Below, in pieces: positions 15,343-22,774 of a DNA stretch of 25,143 bases (its first letter is position 1; each line of letters starts with the position of its first letter). The stretch spans positions 1 to 25,143 of the forward strand of contig LJUI01000019.1 in the NCBI GenBank assembly GCA_001303705.1. Direction: 5' to 3'. The stretch is from a candidate division TA06 bacterium SM23_40. GTDB lineage: Bacteria > LJUI01 > SM1-40. The notes beneath the pieces are model-generated. The model was not told the DNA's origin, searched no databases, and was given only the letters and a program-made list of their open reading frames with translations. The translations under genes were made by a program, and so were the position numbers.

Positions 15343-15858
15343 CTACTCAGCGGGGGCAGCAGGCATAGTGAAGACTCGCTGGCCCAGCTCCTGATCGACC
15401 ATGAACATACCGCCACCGGCATCACCGACAAGCTTCAGCTTCTGGACTATGTCGTTAGCCGACGCCTCCTCCTCCACCTGCTCGGAGACGAACCACTGGA
15501 GGAAGTTGTTCGTGGCGTGATCCTTTTGCTCTATTGCGAGGTCGACCAGGTGGTTGATCAAGCCGGTCACGGTCTGCTCATGCCGGTACGTGTGCTCGAA
15601 CGCGTCCAGTGGTGACTTCCATTCCGCCTGCGGCCCCTCTACCGGCCCGAGGGTGACTCGTCCCCCGCTCTCATTCACGTAGTCGTAGAACTTCATTGCA
15701 TGGACGAGCTCCTCCTGTGCCTGCACACGCATCCAGTTAGCGAAGCCAGCCAGATTGACAGACTGGAAGTAGGCTGACATCGACAGATAGAGGTACGAGG
15801 AGTAAAGCTCCGCGTTGAGCTGCTTGTTGAGTGCCTCCTGCATCTTTTTGCTCACCAT
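15343..15858 (-). CDS. ftn: Bacterial non-haem ferritin
   Basis: 171 aa, FtnA-type. Ferroxidase ligands are in place: E17 ([14 protein letters not shown]), E50 and H53 ([14 protein letters not shown]), E94 ([33 protein letters not shown]), and E127/E130 ([11 protein letters not shown]). Residues 36-44 (LAGFANWMR) fit the family. It forms a 24-subunit iron-storage shell in known members and removes Fe2+ that would feed Fenton chemistry. ATG 15858 is preferred: AAAGGAT lies about 7 nt upstream and the gap to the superoxide reductase gene is then 5 nt. The earlier in-frame ATG (15876) would overlap that gene. Confidence 0.93.
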   Translation of the reverse strand: MVSKKMQEALNKQLNAELYSSYLYLSMSAYFQSVNLAGFANWMRVQAQEELVHAMKFYDYVNESGGRVTLGPVEGPQAEWKSPLDAFEHTYRHEQTVTGLINHLVDLAIEQKDHATNNFLQWFVSEQVEEEASANDIVQKLKLVGDAGGGMFMVDQELGQRVFTMPAAPAE

Positions 15859-15863
15859 GACAT

Positions 15864-16238
15864 CTATCCTTTCCATAGACCGTGGACGTTACAGTACTCT
15901 CTTGCAGTCACCTTATCCGCTTTGATGGCAAACGTTGCTTCGGGCGCGTCTCCGGGCTTCAGGAAATGCCGATATGCGTTTCTGTCGGCTATCAGCTGGA
16001 TCCACTCGATGTAGTGTTTCTCCTCCATCGGATGGGCAACGCTCCCCACCTTCACCATAACGCCGCTGGCGGTCTTCTCGATCACCGGAACATGCTTCTC
16101 CTTTGCGGCGTCGGTCGTGTTTTCCTTGAACAGAACCATCGGCTGGTCGCAGCAGACCAGCTCGCCCTGTCCTTCATGGAGAACTTCGACGATGTTCCCG
16201 CAGATTTCGCACTTGTAGATCTGGAGCCTCTCTGTCAC
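15864..16238 (-). CDS. dfx: Desulfoferrodoxin, two-centre superoxide reductase
   Basis: 124 aa. The N-terminal desulforedoxin centre has C10, C13, C29 and C30 ([19 protein letters not shown]). The catalytic Fe centre has H49, H69, H75, C116 and H119 ([33 protein letters not shown]), with the conserved E47-K48 beside the active site. It reduces superoxide to H2O2 without making O2, using rubredoxin-type donors. The H2O2 is then handled by rubrerythrin and Tpx from the same cluster. The start is GTG at 16238 with AAGGAGGAGG just upstream. Confidence 0.96.
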   Translation of the reverse strand: MTERLQIYKCEICGNIVEVLHEGQGELVCCDQPMVLFKENTTDAAKEKHVPVIEKTASGVMVKVGSVAHPMEEKHYIEWIQLIADRNAYRHFLKPGDAPEATFAIKADKVTAREYCNVHGLWKG

Positions 16239-16312
16239 TTTCCTCCTCCTTCTGAGACGAGTAGAACGTCACTCGACCGACAACAGGCGGGAGGGTCAGC
16301 ATCCTCCGCCCA

Positions 16313-16828
16313 TCAGGTCAACTCCCTCACTGCATTCAGTACTGCCTCGTAGTCCGGCTCGTTCGTCACCTCCGGCACGAACTGGATGTAGCGAATGGTG
16401 CCCTCCCGATCGACCACGAAAATCGCACGCCCCAGCAATCTGAGATCCTTGATCAGAACGCCGAATGCAGTGCCGAATGAGGCATCACGGTAATCTGACA
16501 GCGTCACAACTCTTGTTACCCCTGCGGCGCCGCACCAGCGTTTCTGGGCAAACGGGAGGTCCATGCTGATGGTGAGAATCACAACATCCGATCCCAGACG
16601 GGCGGCCTCTTCATTGAACCGCCTCGTCTCCATATCACAGACGGCCGTGTCCAGAGACGCTACCGAAGATATGACACAGACTTTCCCGCGATAGGAAGAC
16701 CCCTTGACCGGAGCCATGTCGTTCGCGATCACCTCGAACTCAGGAGCACGGTCGCCGACCTTGACCTCATCGCCTACCAGGGTCACGGGCTTCCCTTTCA
16801 TCGTTATGAGTCCAGTTCTCTCGTTCAC
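16313..16828 (-). CDS. tpx: Atypical 2-Cys peroxiredoxin, thiol peroxidase
   Basis: 171 aa, standard Tpx length. NERTGLITMKGKPVTLVGDEVKVGDRAPEF is the family N-terminus. The peroxidatic cysteine is C64 in LDTAVCDMETRRFNEEA (Txx C motif with T61), and the resolving cysteine is C99 in KRWCGAAG. A further cysteine at 51 is not catalytic in the family. It reduces H2O2 and alkyl peroxides and is re-reduced by thioredoxin-like proteins, here possibly the FTR and glutaredoxin-like pair. The start is GTG 16828, fixed by homology; GAGGAT and GGAGG lie close upstream. Confidence 0.94.
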   Translation of the reverse strand: MNERTGLITMKGKPVTLVGDEVKVGDRAPEFEVIANDMAPVKGSSYRGKVCVISSVASLDTAVCDMETRRFNEEAARLGSDVVILTISMDLPFAQKRWCGAAGVTRVVTLSDYRDASFGTAFGVLIKDLRLLGRAIFVVDREGTIRYIQFVPEVTNEPDYEAVLNAVRELT

Positions 16829-16897
16829 GCCTCCATCCTCTCTGCGGATGTGATTCTACCATCGTAGGTGCTACTCTCTGGCCCTGTTTGCACCTCT

Positions 16898-17473
16898 CTA
16901 CCAGTTCTCACAGAGCAACTCGTAGTACGCCTGAGGGTGTGCGCAGGCGGGACATTCATTGGGAGCCTCCGGGCCCTCGTGCAGATACCCGCAGTTGATA
17001 CACCGCCACACCACCGGCTTGTCCTTCTTGAAGATCTTACAGGCCTCCACGTTGGCAAGAAGACCCAGATAGCGCCTCTCGTGCTGTTTCTCGGCCACGG
17101 CGATCGAGGTGAAGATGGCGGCGATCTCGTCGAAGCCTTCCGCCTCCGCCACCTTGGCAAACTCCGGATACATCTCTGCCCACTCGTAGTGCTCTCCGCC
17201 GGCCGCTCCCTTGAGGTTTTCCGCAGTCGTCCCTATGATTCCCGCGGGGAACGCGGCCCGAACCTCGACCTCGCCGCCTTTGAGCTCCTTGAACAGCCGC
17301 TTGGCGTGTTCCTTTTCCTGGTTGGCCGTCTCTTCGAAGATCTGCGCGATCTGGACGTATCCGTCTTTCTTTGCCTGGCTCGCGAAATAGGTATAGCGAT
17401 TCCTCGCCTGCGACTCACCGGCGAACGCCGTTAAGAGATTCTTCTCCGTCTTCGACCCCTTCAGCTGCATCAT
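16898..17473 (-). CDS. rbr: Rubrerythrin
   Basis: 191 aa. The diiron four-helix domain carries E20 ([15 protein letters not shown]), E53/H56 ([11 protein letters not shown]), E94/E97 region ([14 protein letters not shown]) and E128/H131 ([12 protein letters not shown]). The C-terminal rubredoxin has C158, C161, C174 and C177 ([30 protein letters not shown]). It is a cytosolic NADH-linked peroxidase in anaerobes. The ATG overlaps the perR stop (ATGA), so the two are translationally coupled. GGAGG lies 4 nt before this ATG and 7 nt before the next one at 17470. Confidence 0.96.
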   Translation of the reverse strand: MMQLKGSKTEKNLLTAFAGESQARNRYTYFASQAKKDGYVQIAQIFEETANQEKEHAKRLFKELKGGEVEVRAAFPAGIIGTTAENLKGAAGGEHYEWAEMYPEFAKVAEAEGFDEIAAIFTSIAVAEKQHERRYLGLLANVEACKIFKKDKPVVWRCINCGYLHEGPEAPNECPACAHPQAYYELLCENW

Positions 17474-17973
17474 CGTTCCTCCTCTGTGCCCGTGTCACGG
17501 GTCAGTTCGTGAGATTTCTGTTCCTCCGCGGCTTCCGTGGCGTCCAAGCCGCGGTGAGCATGTTGCCCTTTCTGTCTGCACTGTGGACACAAGCCAACGA
17601 ATTCCAACTTATACCCTACCACCTCGTACTCCGTCAACCCCTGAAGAACATCATCCACCGCCGCGATCGGCTCAATCTCCACATCATCCACGCGCCCGCA
17701 CCGGAGGCAGCGCACATGGTAGTGGTTCTCAAGGAACCCGTCAAACCGCCGTTGACCGCCCCCCTCCAGCTTCTGGATCATGCCGTGCCGGGACAGGAGC
17801 TCGAGGTTGCGGTACACAGTGCCCAGACTGATATGGGGCAGCCGCTGCCGGACCATCTCATACACCTCATCCGCTGTGGGGTGTGAATCTACCCGCCGCA
17901 GTTCTTCCAAGATGGCCCGCCGCTGCATCGTCATCCGTAGGTCTTCTCGTACCATGTGTAAGTCTTTGTTCAT
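17470..17973 (-). CDS. perR: Fur-family repressor, PerR type
   Basis: About 167 aa. The winged helix spans 10-80 ([47 protein letters not shown]). The structural zinc site is C89-x2-C92 and C129-x2-C132. The sensing site has H31, D78 (RRFDGF), H84 and H86 (ENHYHVRC). Asp rather than Glu at position 78 is the residue typical of peroxide-sensing PerR. The frame is open upstream to 18144, but ATG 17991 lies inside the dyad operator, so ATG 17973 is preferred. The last 30 residues ([22 protein letters not shown]) are a family-atypical charged tail. It leads the stress island, has its own strong promoter and is probably autoregulated. Confidence 0.88.
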   Translation of the reverse strand: MNKDLHMVREDLRMTMQRRAILEELRRVDSHPTADEVYEMVRQRLPHISLGTVYRNLELLSRHGMIQKLEGGGQRRFDGFLENHYHVRCLRCGRVDDVEIEPIAAVDDVLQGLTEYEVVGYKLEFVGLCPQCRQKGQHAHRGLDATEAAEEQKSHELTRDTGTEEER

Positions 17974-17989
17974 CAATCTCTTATCTCCC

Positions 17990-18018
17990 ATAATGGTAAC
18001 AACAATCGTTACTATTAT
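17990..18018 (-). promoter_or_regulatory. 29-bp dyad operator in front of perR
   Basis: On the plus strand ATAATGGTAAC (17990-18000) and GTTACTATTAT (18008-18018) are inverted repeats with one mismatch in 11 and a 7-nt centre. It lies directly downstream of the -10, covering the start site, and is A/T-rich like PerR and Fur boxes, though the half-sites are not the Bacillus PerR consensus. Autorepression is the likely use. Confidence 0.75.
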
Positions 18019-18019
18019 C

Positions 18020-18048
18020 AATATACACGGCGAAGCCCACGATGTCAA
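18020..18048 (-). promoter_or_regulatory. Strong sigma70 promoter of the perR-rbr operon
   Basis: On the minus strand a perfect TTGACA (18043-18048), a 17-nt spacer and TATATT (18020-18025). The start site falls in the dyad operator, about 40 nt before the perR ATG. Confidence 0.85.
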
Positions 18049-18353
18049 GGACTTTTGTCGAGATTTTTCCAAGACCGTGCGCAAAATCCGGTGCGAATTT
18101 CCGGCATGTCCTGTCACAACATATTGAATGCTGGAAAGTTGCATAATAGACTTCGGAGATTAGCACGTTGAACGCACTGAAGGATTCTACTATGCGAAAG
18201 AAACGGTGTATCCTCTGCAGCGGCAGGACTTTGAGCAGGACCGATCGCAACAGGGTATCCAGGGCTCGCCTCCCCCAATCCGCTTAGAAGCCCGACCTAT
18301 CGACAGTTAATCGCTCCGGACCAACCTCTCGATCACCGCAGCCGAGAATCGAT
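18049..18353 (+). other. Spacer between the divergent perR and protease promoters; one doubtful 31-aa ORF
   Basis: There is no established gene. A 31-codon frame at 18192-18287 (MRKKRCILCSGRTLSRTDRN...) has AAGGA 7 nt before its ATG, a CxxC pair and a very basic composition. No good promoter is placed for it and I know no homologue. The rest shows nothing I can name. Confidence 0.3.
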
Positions 18354-18383
18354 TTGCCAGCCTGCCCTCCCCACCGATATATT
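18354..18383 (+). promoter_or_regulatory. Predicted sigma70 promoter for the protease gene
   Basis: TTGCCA (18354-18359), an 18-nt spacer and TATATT (18378-18383); both hexamers match consensus at 5 of 6. The start site would be near 18390, giving a leader of about 355 nt that contains the 17-bp array. Confidence 0.55.
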
Positions 18384-18449
18384 GTTGGCGCAGCACCCCG
18401 GGGCGGGCAGACCGAGCAACGCACGGGGGCCGACACCGCAGCTGCCCGG

Positions 18450-18677
18450 GTCTTGTGCGTGCCCAGGTCTTGTGCGTGCCCAGGTCCGACGTGCGCCCAG
18501 GCCCGACATAAGTGCAGGTTCTACGTGCGTGCGCGTCCTATGTTTGTGCGCGTCGGCGGATGCTATGTGTTTGCGGATCCTGCGCATCTGCGGATGCTAT
18601 GTGTGTGCGGATCCTGCGTGTGCGGGGATCCTGCGTGTATGTCCGTCCTGGGTGTATGTCCGTCCTGCGTGTGTGCA
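18450..18677. repeat. 17-bp tandem array in the protease leader (array C)
   Basis: Thirteen 17-nt units plus one 7-nt partial unit (18552-18558) run without other indels. The later units read GATCCTGCGTGTGTGCG or close to it; the first two (18450-18483) are identical copies of GTCTTGTGCGTGCCCAG. Units change gradually along the array, as in an old tandem expansion. The unit has no stop codon in any plus frame, which explains the long open frames here. The 17-nt length excludes a repeated peptide. There are no spacers, so it is not CRISPR. Confidence 0.88.
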
Positions 18678-18744
18678 GGTAGTGAGCGCGAATGCCAGTA
18701 TGGGGAGGGAGCCAGTCTATGCGAGAATGCAAAGAGACGGGGTT

Positions 18745-19797
18745 ATGGCAATGGAGCAAGATGTACAGCGTGCACTTAGACTGCTCGACGGAGCAGAATA
18801 TCGTGAAGTTGATGATAGACGGTGTGAGGTCATCCCCTCGGACACGTCCCATGCCGAACTTCTCGACGCCTATTCACGTGCAGTCATTGCAGTCGTTGGA
18901 ACAGTGGGACCGGCTGTTGTCAGCATCTCAGTCGGGAGAAAGTCGCGAGGAGATGGCCCAGAGCAAGCCGGGGCCGGCTCAGGGGTCATCATCGCGCCTG
19001 ATGGGTATATCATCACGAACAGCCACGTAGTAAACAAGGCAAAACGGCTGACGGCGACCCTCGCCGATGGCACGAGCCTGACTGTGACCCGCGTCGGTGC
19101 AGATCCTGCTACCGATCTGGCGGTCATCCGCGCCAATGCCTCGGGCCTGCCGTGCGCCACGCTGGGCGACTCCTCCCTGTTGACTCCAGGCCAACTGGTG
19201 ATTGCCATCGGCAACCCGTTTGGCTTCCAGTCGACTGTCTCGGCCGGTGTCGTGAGTGCACTTGGCCGGGCTCTGCGAAGTCTCGACGGACGCCTGATCG
19301 AAAACATCATCCAACATACCGCTCCCCTCAACCCCGGGAATTCCGGCGGTCCCCTCGTCGATTCGAGAGGACGGGTCGTCGGGATCAATACGGCCATCAT
19401 CATGATGGCCCAGGGAATCGGTTTCTCCATCCCCTCCGACACCGTCAAGTGGGTAGCCTCTCAGCTCCTGGCCCACGGCCGGGTGCGACGCGGTTTCCTC
19501 GGGATCGCTGCTCGGCAACGTCCCCTCGATCGCCGGCTGGTCCGGTTCTACCACCTCCCTCAGGAACGCGGGGTCGAGGTGCTCTCGGCAAATCAGGGGG
19601 ACCCGGCCGATCGGGCGGGCGTACGAGAGGGAGACATCATCGTCGCCATGGACGGCAAGACGGTGGCAAGCGTTGATGACCTCCACCGGCTCCTATCGGA
19701 GTGGCCCATCGGCGCCTCAGTGGCTCTCACAATCATCAGAGGAGTGGATCGAATCGAGATAGAGGTCTCGCCCACTGAAGCGGAGTCCTCCCATTAG
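18745..19797 (+). CDS. HtrA-like trypsin/PDZ serine protease, apparently cytosolic
   Basis: 350 aa from ATG 18745. The trypsin-like domain (about 40-245) has the full triad: H94 (TNSHVV), D124 (PATDLAVI) and S200 (NPGNSGGPL), plus GSGVIIAPDGYIITN and AIGNPFGFQSTVSAGVVS. One PDZ domain follows (about 255-345: LGIAARQ, VEVLSANQGDPADRAGVREGDIIVAMDGKTV). Unlike DegP/DegQ there is no signal peptide or membrane anchor. The N-terminus is MAMEQDVQRALRLLDG, then AELLDAYSRAVIAVVGTVGPAVVSI. The start is uncertain: the frame stays open upstream through the 17-bp array to 18382, and ATGs at 18700, 18727 and 18751 are alternatives, none with an ideal ribosome site. A role in protein quality control is likely. 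Confidence 0.88.
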   Translation: MAMEQDVQRALRLLDGAEYREVDDRRCEVIPSDTSHAELLDAYSRAVIAVVGTVGPAVVSISVGRKSRGDGPEQAGAGSGVIIAPDGYIITNSHVVNKAKRLTATLADGTSLTVTRVGADPATDLAVIRANASGLPCATLGDSSLLTPGQLVIAIGNPFGFQSTVSAGVVSALGRALRSLDGRLIENIIQHTAPLNPGNSGGPLVDSRGRVVGINTAIIMMAQGIGFSIPSDTVKWVASQLLAHGRVRRGFLGIAARQRPLDRRLVRFYHLPQERGVEVLSANQGDPADRAGVREGDIIVAMDGKTVASVDDLHRLLSEWPIGASVALTIIRGVDRIEIEVSPTEAESSH

Positions 19798-19947
19798 CAG
19801 GCGCAACACGGGTTGCACTGCGGCCCGCATGAACTATCGTCCTATACCACTGGAAGGGACGCCGAGAACTCGCCCGCGCTCCACACCTTGACTCCGCCGG
19901 TCCCGGACCGGAGTGCATATTCTTGCCCTGCGCCGCACCCGGCCTCC

Positions 19948-19981
19948 AAAAAGAGATGAGCGCCTCGCATGAGGCGCTCAT
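19948..19981 (-). terminator. Intrinsic terminator of the beta-helix gene, within the 19798-20107 gap
   Basis: ATGAGCGCCTC (19956-19966) and GAGGCGCTCAT (19971-19981) form a perfect 11-bp stem with a 4-nt loop. On the minus strand it is followed by CTCTTTTTGG, giving the U-tract, so it serves the gene ending at 20108. On the plus strand there is no U-tract. The rest of this 310-nt convergent gap has a 7-bp inverted repeat (19897-19911, CCGGTCC/GGACCGG) that might end the protease transcript, and no gene. Confidence 0.8.
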
Positions 19982-20107
19982 ACCATATCACTCTATCAGT
20001 TCCTCGATATCAGTCTCGTGTACGTCTCCCGTACGTCCCCCTCTGTTCGCTAGCCGGAGGATCGGACGGGTACCCCGCACAGAGATGCCTGGATTTTGCC
20101 CGGCTGT

Positions 20108-21352
20108 CTATGGGCCCACCACCGTGACCCAGAACTGGTCCTTATCATACCGGGTCGCCGGCGGCACCCCGATCTTCGAGCGATAGCCGTACAGGCCAGG
20201 CCACGCGTTCGACGGCACGTTGTGATAGATATGCTGCTGCCACGTCTGCTGCGCTTGCAGCGTATATTGAGTCGGGCTCACAAGCTCCAGAACTCCTCCT
20301 GGCGGCAACAGTGCCTCGGTGAGCAGCCAGAACGGCTCAGCCTGTGTCCATCGGTTGATCAGCGTGTACGTCACACCCAGCTGCCCGCCCGGTGTGACGA
20401 CGGTAGTATCGGCCGTCAGGTAGATCGTGAGATAGTCATCTTGATTGAAGAAATGGGCCCCCATGTCGCAGCGAGTCCCGTCCGGGTCGAGCGAATCCGG
20501 GTGCCCGGCGTCTATGCAGGGCGACTCCCAGAAGAGGCGGAAGTCGCGCTTCTCGGCCAGCACAAACATCGGGTCCTCTTCTATGTTCCCCTCGCCAGGC
20601 CTGCCGCCCTCGATATCGGAGTAAGTGATATCGAGCGTGCTCCCCCCGGTCAGATACACTTCGGGGCCCGCGTTGGCCTCATCGCCCCAGAGAATGGAGT
20701 TGATGACTATGACCGAAAACGATACATTGCAGAAGATCCCGCCGCCCTTATCCGCCGTGTTCCCCGCAATCGTGTTACGATCCATGACCGGCGAAGACCC
20801 TTCGCAGAACACTCCACCACCATCGTATGGTGTCGAATTGCCCACGATCGCATTCCCCACGATAGTCGCAGTAGAGTTGTGAAGGCAGATACCGCCCCCG
20901 GCACCGCCGGCAACGTTGTCGATGAGAACGTTCCCGATAAAGGTCGGGGACGACCCATCACAGAAGACCCCACCACCACACGACTCCGGCCAGGGTCCGT
21001 AGGCGTTACCATTTCGTATCGTGAATCCCTGCACGACCGAGTTCGGGCCCTCCCCGCTGTGGAAGTAGAATCCCCGCTGTGCATCGCGTTGGTCTCCTCC
21101 ACAGTCGATGATCGTCGCCCTCGGCCCGTTCTTTGACATGACTACAACGGCCTTGCCCCCGAAGTCGATGTTGTAGTTCCCGAGGCCGGTGTACGTGCCG
21201 TCCGCCACGAGAACTGTATCGCCCTCTGCCGCCGCATCTATCCCTGACTGGATGGTAGCGTACTCATCCGGCACATGAATAACCGTCGCCGATGCGCCTA
21301 TCGCCAGCGACAGCACGAAGATCACATACACGAAACTCCTCAGCATCCCCAT
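20108..21352 (-). CDS. Secreted right-handed parallel beta-helix protein
   Basis: 414 aa. Signal peptide: MGMLRSFVYVIFVLSLAIGASA. Residues 23-60 (IHVPDEYATIQSGIDAAAEGDTVLVADGTY) are the standard opening of pectate-lyase-like beta-helices. About six to eight coils follow, several with G-G-G-(V/I)-(F/C) turns (CGGGVFCDGSSPTFIGN, GGGICLHNSTATIVGN, GGGVFCEGSSPVMDRN, GGGIFCNVSFSVIVIN). CIDAGHPDSLDPDGTRCDMGAHFF closes the helix at about residue 300, a common end in such proteins. The last ~105 residues are a beta-sandwich, loosely like the C-termini of the proteins at 904-3726. ATG 21352 follows AAGGAGG at 8 nt; an earlier in-frame start would add KKEEGV-type residues before the signal peptide. Extracellular adhesion or polysaccharide binding is a guess. 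Confidence 0.88.
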   Translation of the reverse strand: MGMLRSFVYVIFVLSLAIGASATVIHVPDEYATIQSGIDAAAEGDTVLVADGTYTGLGNYNIDFGGKAVVVMSKNGPRATIIDCGGDQRDAQRGFYFHSGEGPNSVVQGFTIRNGNAYGPWPESCGGGVFCDGSSPTFIGNVLIDNVAGGAGGGICLHNSTATIVGNAIVGNSTPYDGGGVFCEGSSPVMDRNTIAGNTADKGGGIFCNVSFSVIVINSILWGDEANAGPEVYLTGGSTLDITYSDIEGGRPGEGNIEEDPMFVLAEKRDFRLFWESPCIDAGHPDSLDPDGTRCDMGAHFFNQDDYLTIYLTADTTVVTPGGQLGVTYTLINRWTQAEPFWLLTEALLPPGGVLELVSPTQYTLQAQQTWQQHIYHNVPSNAWPGLYGYRSKIGVPPATRYDKDQFWVTVVGP

Positions 21353-21402
21353 AACGCCTTCCTCCTTTTTCCACACATCTCTTCCCAACGACGTTCACAT
21401 CC

Positions 21403-21422
21403 GGCCGCTCCTAGGAGCGGCC
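21403..21422. other. Perfect 20-bp palindrome in the beta-helix leader
   Basis: GGCCGCTCCT is followed directly by its exact reverse complement, with CCTAGG at the centre. It lies 51 nt upstream of the start codon. It could be a protein-binding dyad or, in RNA, a tight hairpin; no U-tract follows, so a terminator is less likely. Confidence 0.6.
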
Positions 21423-21785
21423 TGCGGAGGCCGGTTCACTGCGGTCTCCTTCCGGGCGGGCCGGCAACGTCGACCGGCACCATCCAAGAGGTGGCTCTCC
21501 GCTCCCAGAGCTCCCTCGAACTCAGCAACCCTCCGGGTTCTCTCGAAACGAGTCGGTACTAGTGAGAAGGTTGCAGAGGATTTCCAGAGAGGCAATCACA
21601 TAGCAGGAACCTGCGAGGATCGCCACCTGCAACACGCCATTGCATGTTGACTCTACCACTCACACCGCCCCAAGAGCCCCCATTCAGGATTCAGGCCTCA
21701 CCCGCTCCCCACGACACACCACACACCCCCCTCGGACATCCTGTATGCGGAGAGAAGTGAGGCCGAACGGCTCACATGTTAGCCT

Positions 21786-21815
21786 ATCATACCACAACGT
21801 AATGTCTCTTGTCAA
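21786..21815 (-). promoter_or_regulatory. Predicted sigma70 promoter of the beta-helix gene, with a GTTGTG motif in its spacer
   Basis: On the minus strand TTGACA (21810-21815), an 18-nt spacer and TATGAT (21786-21791). The spacer contains ATTACGTTGTG (21793-21803), also found at 22804-22814 inside the promoter of the zinc operon. Confidence 0.6.
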
Positions 21816-22103
21816 TAAAAACCCGAAAACCAGCCGCGCTGGCGGTCCGCCGCTCACCACCGTCCACGCCTGTGAACCGGCAGTCCTGAGCGGCAACTAT
21901 CTCAGGAAGCTCTCCCTCGAGCGGCGCGAACAGGCCAACCGAGGGCTCCGCTCTGCCTGAACTAGATCCGGCTGCTGATGCCCGAGATCCTCCCGATTGT
22001 GGCCGCCTGCCGCGAGGTCTCGCCATGGCGCTGCCGCATGACAAGCCGATCCGGCGATCGCCAGTTCGACGCCTCCTCGCTTGGACTCAGAGCAGACAGC
22101 GCC

Positions 22104-22721
22104 TTATGGATCTTCGCTGCTACCCGCCACCTCTTCGCGAGCTATCTGCTCCAGCGTCCGCCCGGTGAGCACGGATTCCGGCTCGGTACTGGTCGGCCTC
22201 CTGCGAGCGTCTGCCCATTCATCCTTCATCTTCACCAGCAACCAGCGCCTGTCATCTCCCCCTCCCGTGCGGACCAGGGCGTACCCGCCTCTCAGTTTCT
22301 TCCCGTCGAGCCAGATCTCAACCATGCCCTGCTCAATGGCCTGCTCCATGGAGGCTCCGTCGCCTTCCTTCTCCGCTCTCAGATTCCGATACGTTCCTGC
22401 ATCCCAGACAAGCACGGTTCCTGCGCCATATTCTCCGTCCGGGATGACGCCTTCGAACTCGGCATACTCGATCGGGTGATCTTCGGTCGGAACAGCCAGC
22501 CGCCTCTGACGAGGATCGGTCGAAGGTCCCTTGGGTACGGCCCACGACTTGAGCACGCCGCCGACCTCCAGCCGGAAATCATAGTGGAGCGTCCTGGCCG
22601 CGTGTTTCTGGATTACAAATATCGGCTGACCCGACGGTTCCCTCCCGCCTCCTGACGGCTCCGGCGAGCGGCGGAAGTCCCGTTTCTCCCGATATCTCTT
22701 CAGTTGTCGTCTACCTGCCAT
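22104..22721 (-). CDS. Stand-alone LigD-type 3'-phosphoesterase domain protein
   Basis: 205 aa. It matches the phosphoesterase (PE) module of bacterial LigD: IFVIQKHAARTLHYDFRLEVGGVLKSWAVPKGPSTDP, TEDHPIEYAEFEGVIPDGEYGAGTV and WDAGTY. H40, H46, D48 and H82 fall at the spacing of the Mn-binding and catalytic residues known from Pseudomonas LigD (H42, H48, D50, H84 there). The enzyme removes 3' ribonucleotides or 3' phosphates at DNA ends. No ligase, polymerase or Ku gene is in the window. The N-terminus (1-30) is basic and probably flexible. GGAG lies about 7 nt before the ATG. Confidence 0.92.
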   Translation of the reverse strand: MAGRRQLKRYREKRDFRRSPEPSGGGREPSGQPIFVIQKHAARTLHYDFRLEVGGVLKSWAVPKGPSTDPRQRRLAVPTEDHPIEYAEFEGVIPDGEYGAGTVLVWDAGTYRNLRAEKEGDGASMEQAIEQGMVEIWLDGKKLRGGYALVRTGGGDDRRWLLVKMKDEWADARRRPTSTEPESVLTGRTLEQIAREEVAGSSEDP

Positions 22722-22774
22722 TATCTGACTCCGGGAGCCGGATGATCAGCGCTCTCTCGATTTCGCCCCCAGGG

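Larger units (their letters stand above)
21353..22103 (-). other. 751-nt gap: long leader of the beta-helix gene; no gene seen
   Basis: The predicted promoter at 21786-21815 implies a leader of about 425 nt. It includes the 20-bp palindrome at 21403-21422. Positions 21816-22103 lie between that promoter and the end of the phosphoesterase gene; frames there are open by composition only and resemble nothing. Confidence 0.45.

Noticed and set aside
18382-18744. N-terminal extension of the protease through the 17-bp array
   Set aside because: The 17-bp unit has no stop in any plus frame, so openness is automatic; the translated sequence is Cys-rich and without domain signal. Kept as an open question in the findings.
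18719-19030. Alternative start with the best ribosome site (GGGGAGGGAG) near the protease gene
   Set aside because: ATG 18719 is in another frame; it runs about 100 codons over the protease gene without homology. A frameshift is not needed to explain the protease.
21787-22044. 85-codon minus-strand frame in the gap next to the phosphoesterase gene
   Set aside because: It runs through the predicted beta-helix promoter and has Gly/Arg/Ser-rich composition typical of chance frames in GC-rich DNA.
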